DNA of 64,000 nucleotides from Halarcobacter sp. (lineage in GTDB: Bacteria; Campylobacterota; Campylobacteria; Campylobacterales; Arcobacteraceae). Position numbers and translations under genes: made by a program. Location: positions 1-64,000 of the forward strand of contig JAQYVX010000002.1 in the NCBI GenBank assembly GCA_030145305.1. The letters run 5' to 3'. Positions 61,301 to 64,000 of the stretch are shown here, one piece after another; position 1 is the stretch's first letter, and each line of letters begins with the position of its first letter. The notes below the pieces were generated by a model. It had not been told where the DNA came from. It was given only the letters and a program-made list of their open reading frames with translations, and made no database searches.

Positions 61301-64000
61301 CCTAAGATAGTATCGTTATCTCCTTGTCCTTGTAAAATATCAGCTCCAGCTCCACCTATAAGTAAATCATTTCCATTTCCACCTAAAAGTGAGTTTACTT
61401 CGTCATTTCCTATTAAAGTATCATTTCTACTTGAGCCTATAACATCTTGAATATCATAAAGTCTATCAGTACCCTCACCTACGGCTGTTTGTGTTCCAAG
61501 AGTAGTTGAAGTCTCTTTTGATAATTTTATATTTGAAATTGTAGAAGATAAATTTACAATAATATCATTTGAAGCATTTGTATAATCAACTACATCTCTA
61601 CTACTATCTGTACTTGTTGAACTCTCTTCATTTCCATAAATAAAATCATCTCCTGAACCACCAGAAAGAGTATCAGCACCTGTTCCACCTATTAAAGTAT
61701 CTGTTCCTGCATTTCCTGATAAAATATCTGAATCTTGTCCACCTTCAAATCTATTATCTTTAGAATCTCCAATAATAGTATCAGCTAGATTAGTACCAAT
61801 AATATTTTCAATATTCTCAATAAACTCTTTATTTCCAAAACCATCATCTTGAACTTTATAAGTAGTATCATCAGCAATATTTTGAGTTCTTGTTAAATCA
61901 ATATTTATTCCTGCTGTAATGTTTGCATCTGCAAAATCAATAGTATCACTACCTTCTCCACCATTTATATAATCTTGTCCTTCTAAGCCTCTTAAAGTAT
62001 CATTATCAGCTCCAGCATAAAGGCTATTTGCTTTTTCATCTCCGGTGATATTATCAGCTCTATCTGTACCTATTACATTTTCTATATTTCTTAAAGTATC
62101 AGTTTTGCTATTTGAAATAGCCGTTCCTTCTGCATCATTACTAGCATTATTATCTGTATCTAAATCAACAGTAACCCCATAAGCTAAATCAGAGAAATCA
62201 GCGGTATCATTATCAGCTCCACCATCAATAATATCTGCATTTTCTCCTCCTCTTATAGTGTCGTTTCCAGCTCCTGTACTTATTTCATTTGCTTGACTAT
62301 CTCCATAAATAGTGTCATTTCCAGCTCCTGTGATAATATTTTCAATACCATCTATGAACTCCTCATTTCCATGACCATCATTAATAACACGATAACTATC
62401 TTTACTTCCACTTATTTGAGATTTTGTCATATCAATGATTACATCATTTGAAGCTGTTCTACTTGTGAAATCAGCTGTATCTGTTCCACTTCCACCTATA
62501 AGTCTATCTTCTCCTTCAGCACCTTCTAAATAATCATCTCCTGATTTACCATCTAAAGTATTAGATTGATTATTACCTTTAATATAATCATTTATATCAG
62601 ACCCTACTATATTTTCAATATTTGTAATTGTGTCTGTTCCATATTGATTATGTATATATTGCCCTGATGTATTTGCTAAATCAACCGAAATACCCGTAAC
62701 TGTTTGTGAATTGTAAGTTCTAGTATCATCTGTAATTGATAAAGCACTATAGTCTAAAGTATCATTTCCACTATTTGTAGTATCATCGCCATTTATTGAA
62801 TCATCACCAGTCCCTGCATAGATGTAATCATTTCCTTCTCCACCTTCTACAAAGTCATTACCAGCATTTTCATAAATAGTATCATCTCCTGCTAATCCTT
62901 TTAAAGTATTCTTTCCTGCATCACCTGTAATAATATCTCCACCTGAAGCTAAATCACTACCTATTATATTTTCAATACCACTAAAAGTATCTGTTCCTAT
63001 TGAGGCTCCTACAGCAAAGAATTTGCTTAAATCTGCACTTACAGTTGAGCTTTCTTTTGAATAATCAACAGTATCTCCTGCCCCATCTTTTACTGTAGTT
63101 GAACCTTGTGAATCATCAATTTGGGTATGATTTCCACCCACAAGATTATCATTTCCAGCTCCACCTATTAAAGTATCATCGCCATCTCCACCATCAAGTT
63201 CATCTTTTCCAGCTCCACCATCTAAAGTATCATTACCAGATTCACCATAAAGTTCATCATCATCAGCTTCACCTAAGATATAATCAACTCCACTTCCACC
63301 ATAAACAGTATCAAGACCTGCTCCACCTTTTAGTGTTTCAGTTCCTGTTGCATTTGCTCCACCATTTATATAATCATCACCAGCTCCACCATCAATATAA
63401 TCAGTTCCATCATTTCCTAGAAAGGTATTTTTACCCGTATCTCCTACTAATGTATCTGATAATGATGTTCCATAAATATTTTCTATATTAACTATTGTAT
63501 GATCATTTGATGTTCCATTTACCATTACATTTGAAACTGTTGAAGAAGCTAAAGTAACATCAATTCCTGTGCTTAAAGTTCCAACATCAAGATTACTATA
63601 ATCAACGGTATCACTTCCTCTACTTAAATCTGATTCATTTCCACCATCAATTACATCACCTGTAAACTCTGTACCTTTAAAAATATCATTTCCACTATTT
63701 CCAAAAAGGCTATCAGCTCCACTTCCACCTGTGATATCATCATTTCCTTCTCCCCCTGATATATAATCAGCCTCACCTTTTCCATCTAAAGTATCATTTC
63801 CGGCTTTTCCTAAAAGGGTATTGATTTGTCCATCACCTACTATATTATCGTGAGTTGTACTTCCTATAATATTTTCTATATTTTTGATTTGATCATAATT
63901 TGTATCACCTGTAATAGTTACAGTTGCAGCTGTAGAACCTGCTAAGGTTACATCTATTGCATTATTTCTAGAACTATAATCAACAGTGTCTCCTGTACTA
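52345..64000 (-). CDS. Giant RTX-type secreted adhesin, C-terminal part (5' end beyond right edge)
   Basis: At least 3,884 residues in the window; the frame is open without a stop up to base 63999, so an ATG at 63525 is merely internal. From the right edge to about 56.1 kb the protein is packed with RTX calcium-binding nonapeptides (GGAGDDTLY, GGDGNDTIY) and recurrent IENI(I/V)G blocks, each unit about 80-100 residues. A transition region leads to eight or so 100-residue repeats (about 55.6-53.1 kb) with SDTSSA, LDxKTS and ITGT. The last 240 residues return to short RTX-like repeats and end TLDDNGTQVTLDIIIQP, with the beta-rich C-terminus of type I secretion substrates. It is expected to fold outside the cell in calcium and mediate attachment. 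The export genes follow directly. Confidence 0.92.
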   Translation of the reverse strand, partial: STGDTVDYSSRNNAIDVTLAGSTAATVTITGDTNYDQIKNIENIIGSTTHDNIVGDGQINTLLGKAGNDTLDGKGEADYISGGEGNDDITGGSGADSLFGNSGNDIFKGTEFTGDVIDGGNESDLSRGSDTVDYSNLDVGTLSTGIDVTLASSTVSNVMVNGTSNDHTIVNIENIYGTSLSDTLVGDTGKNTFLGNDGTDYIDGGAGDDYINGGANATGTETLKGGAGLDTVYGGSGVDYILGEADDDELYGESGNDTLDGGAGKDELDGGDGDDTLIGGAGNDNLVGGNHTQIDDSQGSTTVKDGAGDTVDYSKESSTVSADLSKFFAVGASIGTDTFSGIENIIGSDLASGGDIITGDAGKNTLKGLAGDDTIYENAGNDFVEGGEGNDYIYAGTGDDSINGDDTTNSGNDTLDYSALSITDDTRTYNSQTVTGISVDLANTSGQYIHNQYGTDTITNIENIVGSDINDYIKGNNQSNTLDGKSGDDYLEGAEGEDRLIGGSGTDTADFTSRTASNDVIIDMTKSQISGSKDSYRVINDGHGNEEFIDGIENIITGAGNDTIYGDSQANEISTGAGNDTIRGGENADIIDGGADNDTADFSDLAYGVTVDLDTDNNASNDAEGTAISNSKTDTLRNIENVIGTDRADNITGDEKANSLYAGADNDTLRGLEGQDYINGGEGSDTIDFADANITAGINIDLTRTQNIADDTTYKVQDDGFGNKEFIENIENIIGTNLADTIIGDSKDNRFEGGQDSDILSGNAGTDTLIGGTGADTLSGGSGDDFIYGNEESSTSTDSSRDVVDYTNASNDIIVNLSSTISNIKLSKETSTTLGTQTAVGEGTDRLYDIQDVIGSSRNDTLIGNDEVNSLLGGNGNDLLIGGAGADILQGQGDNDTILGGLDGDIIYGGTFDGTLATNNGNDTVDYSYIGDTRAINADLSLGTNQIKQIGTPTNTDTLTHIENIIGTKNNDIIKGSDDFNEINILDGYKGNDTFYASKGQDTFIGGEGIDTIDFSNIDTNNSTVTTDDDGNAIIIDLGLEQANNDGYENAGTAVVDKIEGIEIVIGTNGNDQVRGSSLANTIQGGDGNDTIYGVDGTNLLQGQGDDDKIYGGVGIDTIEGGEGNDILQGGEGNDTILGGAGDDEINKLQGAGNDSIDAGAGNDIVYSGNGSNIITGGEDTDTLTYEQITSSGIVANLGSGASGDFGTIDIATSQDTLKDHFEIIKGSAKEDEIYGFNGTAVGANDYNDTLYGEGGNDTIYGGIGNDSLYGGSADDTIRGQAGDDYIDGGSATDTIDFADANKGVIVYLDKTDENNDAVTHQVMQDGFDGKDEVVSIERVIGSTHDDIIKGTVGTNEISAGLGDDTIIATDGGDTIDGGGHNLGEGGGDWLSFEALGQAVDAKLNDGSVTGGLGTTTITNIENLKGTIYNDVLYGDENNNSIAGNDGADNLYGNAGNDYLLGNKGNDTLRGGAGTDTYDGGEDEDIIDFYYTGAAVNVDLSTSTVINDGYGNTETGAIIDIENIGGTLNHADTLKGDDNANKIYGYGGADKLYGEGGVDTLIGGTGSDTLVTGAGLEDVAFGGEGIDTLTGGLDGDILYGDTISGSNIEEDWIDYSDSSDGIIIDLNQTEAYDSANDTLDGTYSKVININDNSEFDYISQIENIKGSNQDDILGGNSNKNSILAGDGDDTIFASAGQDYLDGGSNTDTNTGGGDWLSLEYYTVNIDLNSTSNGINNIENIIDKEIGSSRTVWGSNTQNIFVMYDGNDHVLGRQGDDLYDLGAGNDQASANYGNDIIIGGSGIDTLNYDDHFGENQGSRIILTDVDLNGDGDTSDANESNSIVSKAVNGAKTLADGNYDFYEVTDGRGFTDYIYKDGTVADIERFILTDYADIISADANDNYISGRDGNDTIYGQAGADDIDGGSGLDIIYGGDDNDTIDGDAGDDTLYGDAGNDTIRGGENKDTIRGGIGDDNLSGDGGDDTIYDEEGTDTISGGAAEDTVVFKDGTQGIIVDLENSTSTDAFNNTQTITTIENVVATKNDDTIIGQNGITNILYGKDCADTFTISTNEAGKSDYIYGGDESTDNSNDDKIILVNTETGTVNDTNTNILVNPDEESSSYEITVDMTTDNNIEFNGNSTKFYGIEHIDGSDEDDYIRADGKDNTITGKAGNDYIQALGGDDNIDAGAGDDIVEGGTGNDILEGGTGIDTLVYTNSLSGVTVNLENSISTGTDIGNDTISGFENIVGSSSEDNLTGDNDASVGNIIYGQGGNDSIYGLAGNDSLHGGAGNDYLDGGIGIDNLFGDSGNDLFKASSGGDIIDGGINIDTVDYRSSSIGITVTLANDGNSTNVDHNINGLFTDNLTNVEGIIGSLTASNDLTGNNMNNILTGGNLADIIKGVSGNNILSSGAGDDTIYSGIGDDTIDGGSHNSGDWLDYTATSNDITVSLHNKTATGSGNDTIENIEHLQMGTGSDTVEGDIYNNTLKGGDGAGIDTLSFANASNNITINLSDNNGTSTGFGTDTFVGFEKFLGSAQNDTLKTNATDNITFNGSQGIDTADYTGMGAAATVTVNSGNTSATVASGGNTDTLEEVENIISGEGNDTFVVSDVTNIDTLDGGGGNNTLQLSGDQLDLSSVTLLNFDTIIVANNDSLTLNAKDLSAKNIDITLNGTGNLIIVSDESSHDFTNINVSKGTGTVTLDVNIDKDISGVNINTFIDTFDVESGNVLTLNYSQFDGQNGIGTGTLKLNDTSLTGTEIKSVNDASTNAIDLSNVISISTATMSEMLEIVENTNATFTTAANYTVTISDTSSAIDVSKVLGDTSGVVTATVTSDTAANLNNNLTNSDANDALTLVVTGASAVASDLKALDGKTSVVVDANTNVDTITGTAADVKTVVESSGINTASDVNINIDSGTTTVAQEIAIDAQTTGVITANISNGAMSDLANLTNSNGNNALNITVTDSTALASELITLDTKTSVNIETAVALNEIVGTKADITTVINSSTVVTATDINAKVSDPMTALELVSMDNITTGIITADISDGSMSALANLTNDNGNNSLNITVTDTSAVASELITLDTKTSKAIDTDTNVNTITGTATDIKTVVEASGIDTAVDVDVTVTVGEATVSEQIAIDSQTTGTITATITQGDVTTLKTLTSSGGVHALTIILADISATAGDLNIIDSKTSINVDASSIANITSSSISDVKTLITNKTSAGIDGDWNVVISDTLSAADAKIVNTATSGNIDIQASTTLDGTTADVLAIVNDVSFTTNTNYATTLSDTSSATDVNTIANDTAGVVTAVVTAGTASALNAALLNANTADKLTLTLTDGTLASVDNLLALSSKTSETINANSITSLTDSYSDLNALYSSSVIVGLGNEAVTISDTQSAANVNTILGKTSGDVTATVTAGTASSLNTALNNASASDKLNLTTTGTTASASDLLNLDGKTSITVDATSITNITGTGAELAAIAAADINTNANYTATLSGTSDISDINIVSADTSGAITATAAANDAATLNSTLTSKSIDEISLTVNGATATATDLNSLDAKTANDITVNATKVTGDFTDLETLYVTNKDNFAGLGNEEVTINDDTSSVNVNTIANATNQKVTATVSESDLATNLDLELSSTDINDDITIDYSNAGTLDFNNVDNSASIKDINFANGTNEVEFDSANQFNNMTMNLTDSDGVDDTISFTNEFTNQTDLDFSKVNGFENLNLSNGNDKLNITSDEPANINGEDGNDEFTLDFTNIDTKIINGGNDTTGDKVNLTGTSDAITADEEFGHINSFDNIESLDFTNFDLNASSGAEFELTGELIGAWTDGSNKLSLILDSDDASKLKFTDSNGTTGTGDDTLYGDSGSAITSGSYTLDDNGTQVTLDIIIQP
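53090..55640 (-). repeat. About eight 100-residue (300-bp) repeats in the adhesin
   Basis: Units run ...(Y/E)TVTISDTSSA - NT-(S/T)G-VTATVT - L-L-A-LDxKTS - ITGT - DV/L... and differ by substitutions and small indels. Three central units (about 54.6-55.4 kb) are most alike (for example VASELITLDTKTS twice). They lack the GGxGxD signature, so they form a separate structural module from the RTX part. Confidence 0.8.

Noticed and set aside
63523-63525. ATG as the start of the adhesin
   Set aside because: The frame is open with the same RTX repeats up to the right edge, so this is an internal methionine.
52345-64000. Tandem repeats in the adhesin as non-coding satellite or CRISPR
   Set aside because: They code an unbroken frame of RTX and related repeats.

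Overview
The window is AT-rich DNA with short intergenic gaps. It looks like Campylobacterota, most likely Arcobacteraceae. That placement is inference from gene content, base composition and family resemblance (glyA, an Opr-type porin remnant, histidine kinases with an HQWRQPL box, a SapC/FkbM/RTX surface locus); no rRNA is present to confirm it.

Left part (1-11.5 kb, minus strand): the start of glyA, a bacterial arginine (phosphagen) kinase, an orphan Cache-PAS-PAS histidine kinase, and the penicillin-binding protein 1C / alpha-2-macroglobulin pair (pbpC plus a 1656-residue thioester protein), whose genes overlap by one base.

Accessory island (about 11.6-22.4 kb): a frameshifted gene, arfB, a higBA toxin-antitoxin operon, a zinc-ribbon gene and an ORF6N gene that both seem to lack a proper start, a second (HI1419/HI1420-type) toxin-antitoxin operon, a full-length DUF2779 nuclease behind dinD, an Abi/HEPN gene, a KTSC-like gene and a TrlF-type PHP-ATPase. 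DUF2779 occurs three times: once complete and twice as 3'-deleted copies. Each copy begins exactly at its start codon and directly follows a different gene. The two broken copies end at a repeated 96-bp element carrying GTAAACTGTCACCGGAACTT. A palindrome, TTTTCCCGACGTCGGGAAAA, recurs inside dinD and in two intergenic places.

Middle (22.4-34.8 kb): sbcCD; a TetR regulator with an exported haloalkane-dehalogenase-like hydrolase; a CHASE-PAS-PAS-GGDEF diguanylate cyclase; a dead porin gene; an unusual fusion of phosphoribosyl-AMP cyclohydrolase (HisI) with GTP cyclohydrolase II (RibA); a CsoR/RcnR-type repressor with its operator and a CDF metal exporter; and tRNA-Glu(UUC).

Right part (34.9-64 kb, all minus strand): one long surface-adhesin locus. 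In transcription order it holds a giant RTX adhesin (more than 3,880 residues in the window, its start beyond the right edge), SapC, an FkbM methyltransferase, a TPR-glycosyltransferase, a type I secretion ABC transporter and HlyD adaptor, a membrane Cache protein with no output domain, a MotA/ExbB-like proton channel, a MotB/OmpA-like stator, a 1249-residue TolC with SPOR-like domains and a charged repeat linker, a degenerate GGDEF-EAL protein of LapD type, a lipoprotein and a Sel1-repeat protein. Many genes overlap or are a few bases apart. I read this as a c-di-GMP-controlled adhesin export and retention system with a built-in proton-driven motor. That motor, together with the enlarged TolC, is the most striking possible novelty in the window.
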